Shown here piece by piece: positions 47,890-55,438 of a stretch of DNA of 64,000 nt. Source of the DNA: Luteibacter yeojuensis (GTDB lineage: Bacteria; Pseudomonadota; Gammaproteobacteria; Xanthomonadales; Rhodanobacteraceae); the NCBI RefSeq assembly GCF_000964085.1, contig NZ_JZRB01000025.1, positions 62,001 to 126,000 of the forward strand, given 5' to 3'. The translations under genes were made by a program, and so were the position numbers. Below the pieces are notes generated by a model. That model saw only the letters and a program-made list of their open reading frames with translations, was not told the DNA's origin and ran no database searches. Position 1 is the first letter of the stretch. The number at the start of each line of letters is the position of its first letter.

Positions 47890-50786
47890 CAGAAGGTACC
47901 CCGCACGCCGACGGTGTACACGGTGCCATCCGCCTCGGCATAGAGGAAGCGGTTGCGGTATTCCGAGTAGTCGTACAGGTGCTCGTGGGTCAGGTTGGTA
48001 CCCGACGCGAAGATCGACAGGTGTTTGTTGACGGCGTAGCTGGCGCTCAGGTCGATCTGGCCGTAAGCGCTACGCGTGGCCGGCGTGGCGCCCGCGCCGT
48101 ACGACAGGCTCTCGAGGTACTTGCCGCGCCAGTTGTAGGCGGCGCGCACCTGGATGGGGCCCTTCTCGTAGTAGACGCTGGCGTTGGCCGAATCGCCGAT
48201 GCCCGGCACCGCGAACTTGCCCGAGGCCGCGATGATGCCCGGGCTGAGGTTCGTGCTGCTCTTCACATGGGTGTAGTTCAGCGCCACGCCCAGGCCATCG
48301 AACGGATCGGGCAGCAGGTTCTTGAACTGGTAGTTGAACGTGGCCTCGCCGCCGTAGATCTTCGACGAGTTGAGGTTGATCGGCTGGGTCAGGGTCCAGA
48401 CGAACGGCTGGCCGGTGTTCTCGTTGGTCAGGAAGTTGATCGGCGTGCTCACCAGGGTGCTGAAGTTGCCGACCTTCTTGTGGAACGCCTCGATGGCCAC
48501 GTAGCTGGCATCGTCGATGTACCACTCCAGGCCCATGTCGAAGTTACGCGACGTGTACGGCTGCAGCTGCGGGTTGCCCTGCGAGATGGTGAGGGAGTTC
48601 GGGCGCGTGCCGAAGCTCTTGTTGTAGTACAGGTTGCTCAGCTGCGGCGGCGTGATCGTCTTCGAATAGGAGAAGCGGTACACCAGGTTATCCAGCAGGT
48701 TCCACTTGAAGTTCAGGGCCGGCAGCCACTTGTGGTAGCCACCGCCATCGGACTGCGGCGCGAGGGGGCCGTAGGTGACCTGGCCGTTGCTGGTGTCGTT
48801 CGGGTCGACGCGGTAGGTGATGGGTGGGCGGTTCACGGCCGTCGACGTCGAGACGACATCGAGGTAGCGGACGCCGGCATCGACCGTCCACGGCATGTTC
48901 CACATCGTGCCTTCGAAGATGGCCTTGGTGAAGAACGATTTCTCGTTCTCGCCCACGTAGTTGTAGCTACCCGGGTTCACCGCCGCATCGAACGTGCCGC
49001 CATTGGCCGCCAGGCCCGCGAGCAACGCGTCACGCTTCTCGGGGGAGAGCTGGTTGTAGGCGGCGGGCGTGGTCAGCCATGAAAGATAGGCACGCGGATC
49101 GTACTGGATGAACGAATCAGGCAGGCCCGGCGACGTCACCCCATGCACCCTGTCGGGCACGTTGTAGACATACGCACCGATGGCATCCGGCGGCACGGCC
49201 ACCTGGTAGCCGCAGTACGCGTTGCAGAGGATGCTGTCCGGCGTGCCGAAGCTCACCGACTTCACGTACTCCTTCGTGTACTGCACGCCGGCGCTGAGGC
49301 GCGTGAGCACGCTATCGTCAAACTGCTTGTCGAACTTGAACTGATAGTTGTTGATCTTGTTGGTGACGTTGTTACCCGAGCCGGCGTTGCAGCAATGCGC
49401 CGTCAGGTTGTCGGTGGCCGTCGGCGAAAGGATGTTCGAGTAGCTCGGCGGCACGCTGTTGCCACCGTTCGTCCAGGTGGGATTCGTGCCGAAGTTCTTC
49501 GCACCGACCACAAGGAAGTAGCCATCCGGGCTTTCCTTGTTCCACGCCTTTGAGGTGGACACATCCAGGCTCAGGTGCGTCGTCTGGTCGATGTCGAAGC
49601 CGAGGTTCAGGCCGTTCTGGTAGCTCTTTTCATAGCTTGGCGCGTACGAGGCGACGTAATCGTTCGCCATGACATTCGCACCGGCCGCCTTGCGCACGAA
49701 GCTGGTCACCGTGTTGTTCTCGTCGGTGGTCAGCGACTGGATATCGGCCGTGTTGCCGTACTCACCGAACTCGTGCTCGATGGCATCCACCTTGTAGCTC
49801 GAGTACAAGGTATCGAACTGCACCGTGAGCTGGTCGATGGGCTTCCAGTCGATGGCGCCGCTGACACCCTTGCGCGTGCGCGTCTCGTCCAGGATGTTGC
49901 TGGCGAGCGTCTCGGGCACGGCCACGTTGGTGTAGCGCGGATCGTTCAGGCCCGACAGATCCGAGATGTTCTGGTTCTCGTACCAGGAGTTGGCCTGGGT
50001 GTTGAGCTGGATATCCTTGCGCTTGTAGTACTGCGCGGACGCCATCCAGCCGAAGGTATGGTCGTTGTTGGTCCAGCCGACCAGGCCCGAACCCTTGGGC
50101 GTGGTCTTGCCCTTCCAGTCGCCGTCGAGGTTGCTGTTGACCCCCGCCAGGCTCCACGCGCCACGCCAGCCGCTGAAGTCGAGCGGCCGGGCGGTCTGGA
50201 TGTCCACCACGCCGCCGATATCCACTTCGTTGATATCGGCCGACGAGGTCTTGGCCACCTGGGCCACGCTGATGATTTCCGACGGCAACACGTCGAAGTT
50301 GAAGGCACGCGAGCCCGAGGCCGTGGCCATGGGCCGGCCGTTCACGGTCACCGCGACGAATTCCGGGCCGAAGCCGCGGACGGCCACCTGGCTGGATTCA
50401 CCGCCGCTGCGGTTCACCGACACGCCCGGCACGCGCTGGAGCGCGTCGGCCACGTTCGGGTCGGGGAACTTGCCGGTTTCTTCCGCCGAGATGGAATCGA
50501 CGACATTCACCGCGTCCTGCTTGATCGCCTGCGCGCGCTGCAACGCCGCGAGCTGGCCGGTGACGGAGACGCCACCCAGGTCGGTGATCTTCTTGTCGCT
50601 ACCATCCGTGGTGCCCGCCTTGGCCGGCTTGGCCGGTGCCGCGGGCTGCGGCGGCGTGGCGGTGGATGACGCGGCGGCAGGGGCCGCGTCCTGGGCAAGC
50701 GCTGGCGCGCCAAAACCCACCAAACAGGCGACACTCGTCGCCACCAGCGACCGCCGTACGGCGACCGCGAGTTTCGTCAGCTTCAT
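47889..50786 (-). CDS. TonB-dependent outer-membrane receptor
   Basis: A ~965-aa outer-membrane transporter with a signal peptide (KLTKLAVAVRRSLVATSVACLVGFGAPALAQ), an Ala/Pro-rich linker and an N-terminal plug (EETGKFPDPNVADALQRVPGVSVNRSGGESSQVAVRGFGPEFVAVTVNGRP). A long beta-barrel ends in an aromatic residue (VYTVGVRGTF). The plug matches the sugar-uptake TonB-receptor class typical of Xanthomonadales. With the GH27 gene downstream and the GH95 gene divergent, it likely imports galactose- or fucose-containing oligosaccharides. GGAGAAGG precedes ATG 50786. Confidence 0.94.
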   Translation of the reverse strand: MKLTKLAVAVRRSLVATSVACLVGFGAPALAQDAAPAAASSTATPPQPAAPAKPAKAGTTDGSDKKITDLGGVSVTGQLAALQRAQAIKQDAVNVVDSISAEETGKFPDPNVADALQRVPGVSVNRSGGESSQVAVRGFGPEFVAVTVNGRPMATASGSRAFNFDVLPSEIISVAQVAKTSSADINEVDIGGVVDIQTARPLDFSGWRGAWSLAGVNSNLDGDWKGKTTPKGSGLVGWTNNDHTFGWMASAQYYKRKDIQLNTQANSWYENQNISDLSGLNDPRYTNVAVPETLASNILDETRTRKGVSGAIDWKPIDQLTVQFDTLYSSYKVDAIEHEFGEYGNTADIQSLTTDENNTVTSFVRKAAGANVMANDYVASYAPSYEKSYQNGLNLGFDIDQTTHLSLDVSTSKAWNKESPDGYFLVVGAKNFGTNPTWTNGGNSVPPSYSNILSPTATDNLTAHCCNAGSGNNVTNKINNYQFKFDKQFDDSVLTRLSAGVQYTKEYVKSVSFGTPDSILCNAYCGYQVAVPPDAIGAYVYNVPDRVHGVTSPGLPDSFIQYDPRAYLSWLTTPAAYNQLSPEKRDALLAGLAANGGTFDAAVNPGSYNYVGENEKSFFTKAIFEGTMWNMPWTVDAGVRYLDVVSTSTAVNRPPITYRVDPNDTSNGQVTYGPLAPQSDGGGYHKWLPALNFKWNLLDNLVYRFSYSKTITPPQLSNLYYNKSFGTRPNSLTISQGNPQLQPYTSRNFDMGLEWYIDDASYVAIEAFHKKVGNFSTLVSTPINFLTNENTGQPFVWTLTQPINLNSSKIYGGEATFNYQFKNLLPDPFDGLGVALNYTHVKSSTNLSPGIIAASGKFAVPGIGDSANASVYYEKGPIQVRAAYNWRGKYLESLSYGAGATPATRSAYGQIDLSASYAVNKHLSIFASGTNLTHEHLYDYSEYRNRFLYAEADGTVYTVGVRGTF

Positions 50787-51006
50787 GACTACCTTCTCCC
50801 CGACATAGTGGAACACCCCAACGAGCACCTGCGGCTTGCCGCCCCTGGACCCATGGGCGCTGTCCCCCCGACAGCACCAAGAAGCCCTGACATCCCCGAT
50901 CAGCAGCGACCGTTCATTTGTAGTATTTATTGATCGTCACCTAAATCTGGCACGCCGAACAAGCTGCGTTGCAACATGACAGGCGCCATACCAGCGGTTT
51001 AGATTT

Positions 51007-51021
51007 ATTTGTCTTACAAAT
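51007..51021. promoter_or_regulatory. Inverted repeat ATTTGT-CTT-ACAAAT, candidate operator
   Basis: A perfect 6-bp inverted repeat with a 3-base centre lies 24 bases ahead of the GH95 start. A weaker copy (ATTTGT-AGT-ATTTAT) lies at 50919-50933 on the receptor side. Both are in the AT-rich 258-base divergent promoter region, placed suitably to control both operons. The regulator is not encoded next to it. Confidence 0.5.
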
Positions 51022-51044
51022 CCAATTCTTGAAGGGAGCGCCCC

Positions 51045-53408
51045 ATGGATCGTCGCCGGTTCCTTGGCCTGACAGGTACCGCGGCAACCCTCCTCCCCTG
51101 GCTCTCCCTGCCCCGCTTTGCGGCGGGTGGCCCCGTCAAGCGCCCTACCGGCCCCCTGGCACCGGCCACCACCACGCATGCCCTCTGGTACGGCACGCCC
51201 GCTGCGGAAACCCGCCTCCTGCGTGAAGGCCTGCCGATCGGCAACGGTCGCATCGGGGCGCTGGTGGGCGGCGACCCCGCCGCCACCTGCCTGTACCTCA
51301 CCGACGGCTCGATGTGGCTGGGCAAGCGCGACGTGCCGCTGGGCGACGACGGGCAGTTCGAATACACCACCGCGGGCTTCGGCAGCCTGGTGATGCTGGC
51401 CCGGCTGCACCTCACCATCGAGGGGCACGATGCGGCCCTCGTCAACGATTACCGGCGCGAACTCGACCTGGGCCAGGGCGTGCTGCGCGTGAGCTACACG
51501 AAAGATGGCATCGCCTACGCGTGGGCCGCCTACGCCAGCCACCCCGATGACGTGATCGTGCTGCAGCTCACCCAGGGCGGCGGCGGCGCCTTCACCGGGT
51601 CGCTTGCCCTGCAAGGCATGCATGGGGACACGTCGCGCGCCGACGGCACGGCGTGCCACTTCAGCGGCGTGCTGGCGAATGGGCTGCGCTATGCGGCGGC
51701 CGTGCAGGCCTCGGCAGCGGACGGCACCGTCACGGCCAGCGGCCAGGGCCTTCGATTTGCGAACTGCTCCGCACTTTCCGTCATCGTGTGCGGTGGGACG
51801 AACTACACGCCCGAGCTGGCCAAGGGCTACATGGATGCCTCGCTCGACCCGCTGCAGCTCGCCATGCAGAAGATCAACGCGGCCGCCCGGGAAACGCCGG
51901 CGACGCTGCTGGCCACGCACGTCGCCGACCACCGCGCCCTGTTCGACGCCATGCGCGTGGACTTCGGCACGTCGAGCAAGGCGCAGCGCGGGCTGGATAC
52001 CTGGACCCGCCTGAAAGCGCGGGCCGCGCCCGGCTCGCCCGCCGACCCCGAACTCGAGGCCACCTACCTGCAGTACGGCCGCTACCTCACCATCGCGGGC
52101 TCGCGCGACCGCCTGCCAACCGGCCTGCAGGGCCTGTGGCTCGACAGCAACACCTCGCCGTGGATGGCCGATTACCACGGCGACATCAATATCCAGATGA
52201 ACTACTGGCTGCCCGACCGCGCCGGCCTGCCAGCCTGCTTCGAGCCGTTCACTGCCTATTGCCTCAGCCAGCTGCCTGCATGGACCGCCTCGACCCGCGA
52301 GCACTTCAACGACCCGCGCAACAGCTACCGCAACAGCACCGGCAAGATCGCCGGGTGGGCCGTGGGCATCTCCACCAATATCTATGGCGGTGGTGGCTGG
52401 CGCTGGCACCCGGCCGGCAATGCGTGGCTGTGCAACAACCTTTGGCAGCACTACCAGTACAACCCGGATCGGGGGTATCTCGCGCGGATCTACCCCGTGC
52501 TGAAGGGCGCGTGCGAGTTCTGGGCGTCACGGCTGCTTACGGTGTCGGTGAAAGACCCTGCTTCGGGCGCCATGCGCGAAGTGCTGGTCGATGACGCGGA
52601 CTGGTCGCCCGAGCATGGGCCGACCGATGCCAAGGGCAATACGTATTCGCAGGAGCTGGTGTGGGACCTGTTCGAGAATTACCGGCAGGCGTGTTCGCTG
52701 TTGGGCAAGGATGCGGCGTACGCGGCCGCCATCGGAAAGTTGCAGGCGAAACTCTACCTGCCCCAGGTGAGCCCCAAGACAGGCTGGCTCGAGGAATGGA
52801 TGACGCCGGACGACCTGGGCGAACACGAGCACCGGCACCTTTCGCCGTTGATCGGGTTCTTCCCGGGCGACCGGATACGGGTGGACGGCAGCTCGCCCGC
52901 CCTGATCGAAGGCGTGAAACGGCTGCTTGAGGCGCGCGGGACGGGCGGGTACGGCTGGGCCTGCGCGTGGCGGGCGATTTGCTGGGCGCGGCTTGGAAAT
53001 GCGGCGAAGGCGTATGAGCTTGTCATCACCAACCTGAAGCCGTCGGAACACCTCACCAACGGCACGGCGTTGAACCTGTTCGACATGTACCAGCTGGATG
53101 CCACGAGCGAGGCATTCCAGATTGATGCCAACTACGGAACGCCCACGGCGATGCTGGAGATGGTGATGTCGTCGCGGCCGGGGTTGATCGAGTTGTTGCC
53201 GGCGTTGCCGGACGCCTGGCGGGCGCGGGGGAGCGTTGTCGGCCTGGGCGCGCGGGGTGGGTTCCGCGTCGACCTGGCGTGGGTGGATGGGAAGGTGACG
53301 GTGGTGACGGTGCGCAGCGTGGGCGGGGGGAAGACGACGCTGAAAGCCGGGGCGTGGACGAAGGAGGTTTCGTTGGATCCCGGTGGCTCGGTGACGCTAA
53401 GCGTTTAG
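51045..53408 (+). CDS. Exported GH95 glycosidase (alpha-L-fucosidase type)
   Basis: A 787-aa GH95 family enzyme; members are 1,2-alpha-L-fucosidases or alpha-L-galactosidases. A Tat-like leader (MDRRRFLGLTGTAATLLPW) suggests export after folding. Family blocks are EGLPIGNGRIGALVGG near the N-terminus, DINIQMNYWLPDRAGL, DDADWSPEHGPTD (general acid Glu), EHRHLSPLIGFFPGDRI, GYGWACAWRAICWARL and DANYGTPTAMLEM (Asp). The C-terminal beta-domain contains LLPALPDAWRARGSVVGLGARGGFRVDLAW. GAAGGGAG lies ahead of the ATG. It is divergent from the TonB-receptor/GH27 operon. Confidence 0.94.
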   Translation: MDRRRFLGLTGTAATLLPWLSLPRFAAGGPVKRPTGPLAPATTTHALWYGTPAAETRLLREGLPIGNGRIGALVGGDPAATCLYLTDGSMWLGKRDVPLGDDGQFEYTTAGFGSLVMLARLHLTIEGHDAALVNDYRRELDLGQGVLRVSYTKDGIAYAWAAYASHPDDVIVLQLTQGGGGAFTGSLALQGMHGDTSRADGTACHFSGVLANGLRYAAAVQASAADGTVTASGQGLRFANCSALSVIVCGGTNYTPELAKGYMDASLDPLQLAMQKINAAARETPATLLATHVADHRALFDAMRVDFGTSSKAQRGLDTWTRLKARAAPGSPADPELEATYLQYGRYLTIAGSRDRLPTGLQGLWLDSNTSPWMADYHGDINIQMNYWLPDRAGLPACFEPFTAYCLSQLPAWTASTREHFNDPRNSYRNSTGKIAGWAVGISTNIYGGGGWRWHPAGNAWLCNNLWQHYQYNPDRGYLARIYPVLKGACEFWASRLLTVSVKDPASGAMREVLVDDADWSPEHGPTDAKGNTYSQELVWDLFENYRQACSLLGKDAAYAAAIGKLQAKLYLPQVSPKTGWLEEWMTPDDLGEHEHRHLSPLIGFFPGDRIRVDGSSPALIEGVKRLLEARGTGGYGWACAWRAICWARLGNAAKAYELVITNLKPSEHLTNGTALNLFDMYQLDATSEAFQIDANYGTPTAMLEMVMSSRPGLIELLPALPDAWRARGSVVGLGARGGFRVDLAWVDGKVTVVTVRSVGGGKTTLKAGAWTKEVSLDPGGSVTLSV

Positions 53409-53455
53409 GCGCTGTGGTGACCAAGCCCACGGGACTCGCGTTGGGCGTGTGTTCC

Positions 53456-53872
53456 TCAGCGGGGTAATGCGGAGGGATGGGCGATGATGTTGATGTCTGC
53501 GTAGAAATCGGCGCGGAAACCCAGCTTGGCGTCCGGCGGATAAATAATCTCCAGATGGTGTTCGTCCCGCCATATCATGTCGATGCGCAGTGCATTGATA
53601 TTGGCAGCGGACGGGTTTGCCACCGTTAGTACATCGACCGGCGTGCCTTCTCCATCGGCGAAGCCTATCTTGACCGCGGTACCGACGGATGCCGTGCCGG
53701 GGCCGCTATTCTGTATGGTCTCCGCGGTCGCCGCATATGTCCCCGACGGCGAAACAGCCTTCGATTGCCAAACGACCGCCCAGTCCTTGCCACATCCAGC
53801 GCATGCAAGCGCGATGCCCATGATGGCGAGGCGGGTAGTTGTTGGCAGCGGCCCACGTCGTAGTTCCATCAT
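53456..53872 (-). CDS. Small lipoprotein, unknown
   Basis: About 138 aa, with start MMELRRGPLPTTTRLAIMG and lipobox LACAGCGKDW. The mature part is beta-rich (AVVWQSKAVSPSGTYAATAETIQNSGPG, HHLEIIYPPDAKLGF). It resembles small periplasmic immunity-like lipoproteins but no family is recognised. It is followed downstream by the convergent GH95 gene. Confidence 0.65.
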   Translation of the reverse strand: MMELRRGPLPTTTRLAIMGIALACAGCGKDWAVVWQSKAVSPSGTYAATAETIQNSGPGTASVGTAVKIGFADGEGTPVDVLTVANPSAANINALRIDMIWRDEHHLEIIYPPDAKLGFRADFYADINIIAHPSALPR

Positions 53873-53900
53873 CGGCACGGTCCTTCGTTTCTTTGGGAGG

Positions 53901-54218
53901 CTACCGGGGTGTACATTGATACCGCGCCACACCAGATTGCAAACTACCCGCCACCGGGAAGCCGGTCTTTGGATCGCTCTGCGGCGCGCCGAAGCTTGAC
54001 TCAAGCAGCAAGGCAGGACCATCACACGCTTCCCTCGCGCGCTCGTCGCAAGAAGCCATGTAATCGGTTCCGCCGCCGGTCATCATGCTGCAGCTGACGC
54101 GTACCGCGCCCGTGTCGTCCGGCTTTGGCGGTGTGAAGTCGAAGAGGCTGCATGCCGACGCCAGGCTCGTGATCGTCACGAGCGAACATACGCTTAAAAG
54201 CCTGCGGCATAGGTGCAT
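53901..54218 (-). CDS. Small lipoprotein, unknown
   Basis: A ~105-aa protein starting MHLCRRLLSVCSLVTITSLASACSLF with a lipobox (LASAC). Its mature region has several Cys (RVSCSMM, MASCDERAREACDG, ARYQCTP). AAGGA is seven bases upstream of ATG 54218. It lies between the tRNA-Ser gene and the other small lipoprotein, all on the minus strand. A longer frame upstream that reads through the tRNA is not a real extension. Confidence 0.65.
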   Translation of the reverse strand: MHLCRRLLSVCSLVTITSLASACSLFDFTPPKPDDTGAVRVSCSMMTGGGTDYMASCDERAREACDGPALLLESSFGAPQSDPKTGFPVAGSLQSGVARYQCTPR

Positions 54219-54341
54219 ACCATTCCTTAGTAGCCTGTGTTCGGCAAGCTTACAATGCGCGCCGGCCACGCCTAGCCGGCAAAAGAAGAAGGTCCCTTTC
54301 ATGCATCCGTCCTGGTCGGGTTGAAGCGCCACCCAACGGGA

Positions 54342-54431
54342 TGGCGGAGGGGGTGGGATTCGAACCCACGGTAGGCTTACACCTACGGCAGTTTTCAAGA
54401 CTGCTGCCTTAAACCACTCGGCCATCCCTCC
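54342..54431 (-). tRNA. tRNA-Ser(UGA), copy 1
   Basis: The 90-base gene includes the encoded CCA (54342-54344). The anticodon loop CTTGAAA carries TGA between GCAGT/ACTGC stems. The long variable arm typical of tRNA-Ser (CGTAGGTGTAAGCCTACC) and the TTCGAAT loop are present. The acceptor stem is GGAGGGA / CCCCTCC, leaving an A7-C66 mismatch not found in copy 2. Confidence 0.97.
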
Positions 54432-54479
54432 GTGTTTTACCGCGCCGTGAATGCGCCCCGGGATTGACCCGGCGCGGAG

Positions 54480-54485
54480 ATTGTA
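54480..54485 (-). promoter_or_regulatory. -10 element of tRNA-Ser copy 1
   Basis: TACAAT on the minus strand, followed by a GC-rich discriminator (CTCCGCGCCGGG), lies about 49 bases ahead of the tRNA 5' end. It is identical in the second copy. No good -35 hexamer is evident. Confidence 0.55.
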
Positions 54486-54500
54486 CCTGAATGGGTTGCT

Positions 54501-54788
54501 TGTGGCTTAGGAGACGCGACTGCGCACCTTGCTTCCTTAACCGCTCACCTTCGCCGCATCAAAACCTCGCTCTTCGATGTCTGACCGGATCAACGGCGAC
54601 TGTTGCAGGAAATTGCCATGTTAAAAAGGAAATTTGCACGACCGGCGACGCAGGCCCTTTGAAGCACGTATCACTGATGTCAATCAATTTCGTGGACGAT
54701 TACCGTACCGGTCGCCTTTCAGTTCGCTAAGATGCCCCCTGCCGCCGCCCAATGCGGTGTCCCCCAAGGAGCCACGGATGATGCCCCG
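54501..54788. other. Non-coding stretch between tRNA-Ser copy 1 repeat and immunity gene
   Basis: Together with the tRNA leader this gives about 357 bases without a convincing gene. It holds an AAGGAG at 54766-54771, followed six bases later by the minicistron ATG ATG CCC CGA TGA (54778-54792), whose stop overlaps the ATG ATG of the immunity gene at 54789. I see nothing else of note. Confidence 0.5.
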
Positions 54789-55421
54789 ATGATGCGTGCT
54801 GCCTTTGCCGTGACCGGTCTGGTGATGGCGTGCGCCGCGCCAGCTTCTGACATAAGCGTGCCCACCGCCGCTAGCGACGCCACCACGTCTCACCCTTCGA
54901 CTACCCTGGAACGCCCAATGACCTCCTCCCTTGAAGGCCATGCGCTGCCCGGCGCGCGTGCGGCCGTGGATCACCTGCTTGCTTTCCTGTCGACCCTGCA
55001 TAGCACTGCCACGCTCAAACCCGAACCTCTTGGGCAGGCCTTCGGAGTCCAACTTGGCCCCGATAGCACCAATGGGGCTGGCTGGACGGTCTATCACAGT
55101 CCGGACCTTGGCCGAGGCTGGACGTACTGGCTTCAGCAGTCTGATGCCCGGCCATCGATAAAGAACGGTTTCCGTTTTTGGTTCGACCATGCGGACCGGG
55201 CCGCCGATGCCACCCCAGTCTGTGCACTGCCCTTGGACCGGCTGCGCAGCACGCTGACCACGCATGGCTGGGTCGAGCGGCCAGTACCCTCGGAAATCGG
55301 CAGCATCCTGGCTGTCGAGTTCAGCAAGAACGACGTGGTGCTGACACTTACCCCGCGCGACGGAACCGACATTGGCGGCACCGCGTGCGTGCTGGCCATC
55401 CAGACCACCGACGGTCACTGA
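54789..55421 (+). CDS. Putative immunity lipoprotein (X-Tfi) for the adjacent T4SS effector
   Basis: A 210-aa protein with an N-terminal lipoprotein signal (MMRAAFAVTGLVMACAAPAS, lipobox Cys15), so it is periplasmic and membrane-anchored. The mature domain (ALGQAFG-like GQAFGVQLGPDS, GWTYWLQQSDARPS, FRFWFDHADRAADATPVCALPLDRLRSTL) is not a known enzyme. Its position 17 bases upstream of an XVIPCD effector is the standard layout for X-Tfi/X-Tfe pairs, in which the immunity protein neutralises the effector in the periplasm. The start is ATG 54789 or 54792. Assignment rests on context. Confidence 0.75.
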   Translation: MMRAAFAVTGLVMACAAPASDISVPTAASDATTSHPSTTLERPMTSSLEGHALPGARAAVDHLLAFLSTLHSTATLKPEPLGQAFGVQLGPDSTNGAGWTVYHSPDLGRGWTYWLQQSDARPSIKNGFRFWFDHADRAADATPVCALPLDRLRSTLTTHGWVERPVPSEIGSILAVEFSKNDVVLTLTPRDGTDIGGTACVLAIQTTDGH

Positions 55422-55438
55422 AGAACGAAGGACTGCCC

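Larger units (their letters stand above)
54342..54500 (-). repeat. 159-bp direct repeat, unit 1 (tRNA-Ser plus upstream promoter)
   Basis: This unit aligns without gaps to 57246-57404. The two differ at three positions inside the tRNA and at about a dozen in the upstream 69 bases. Both lie in the same orientation, 2904 bases apart, and bracket the immunity/effector pair. Confidence 0.9.

Noticed and set aside
54219-54425. N-terminal extension of the small lipoprotein reading through tRNA-Ser
   Set aside because: The peptide beginning MAEWFKAAVL is the translated tRNA, a common artefact; the signal peptide and AAGGA site fix the start at 54218.
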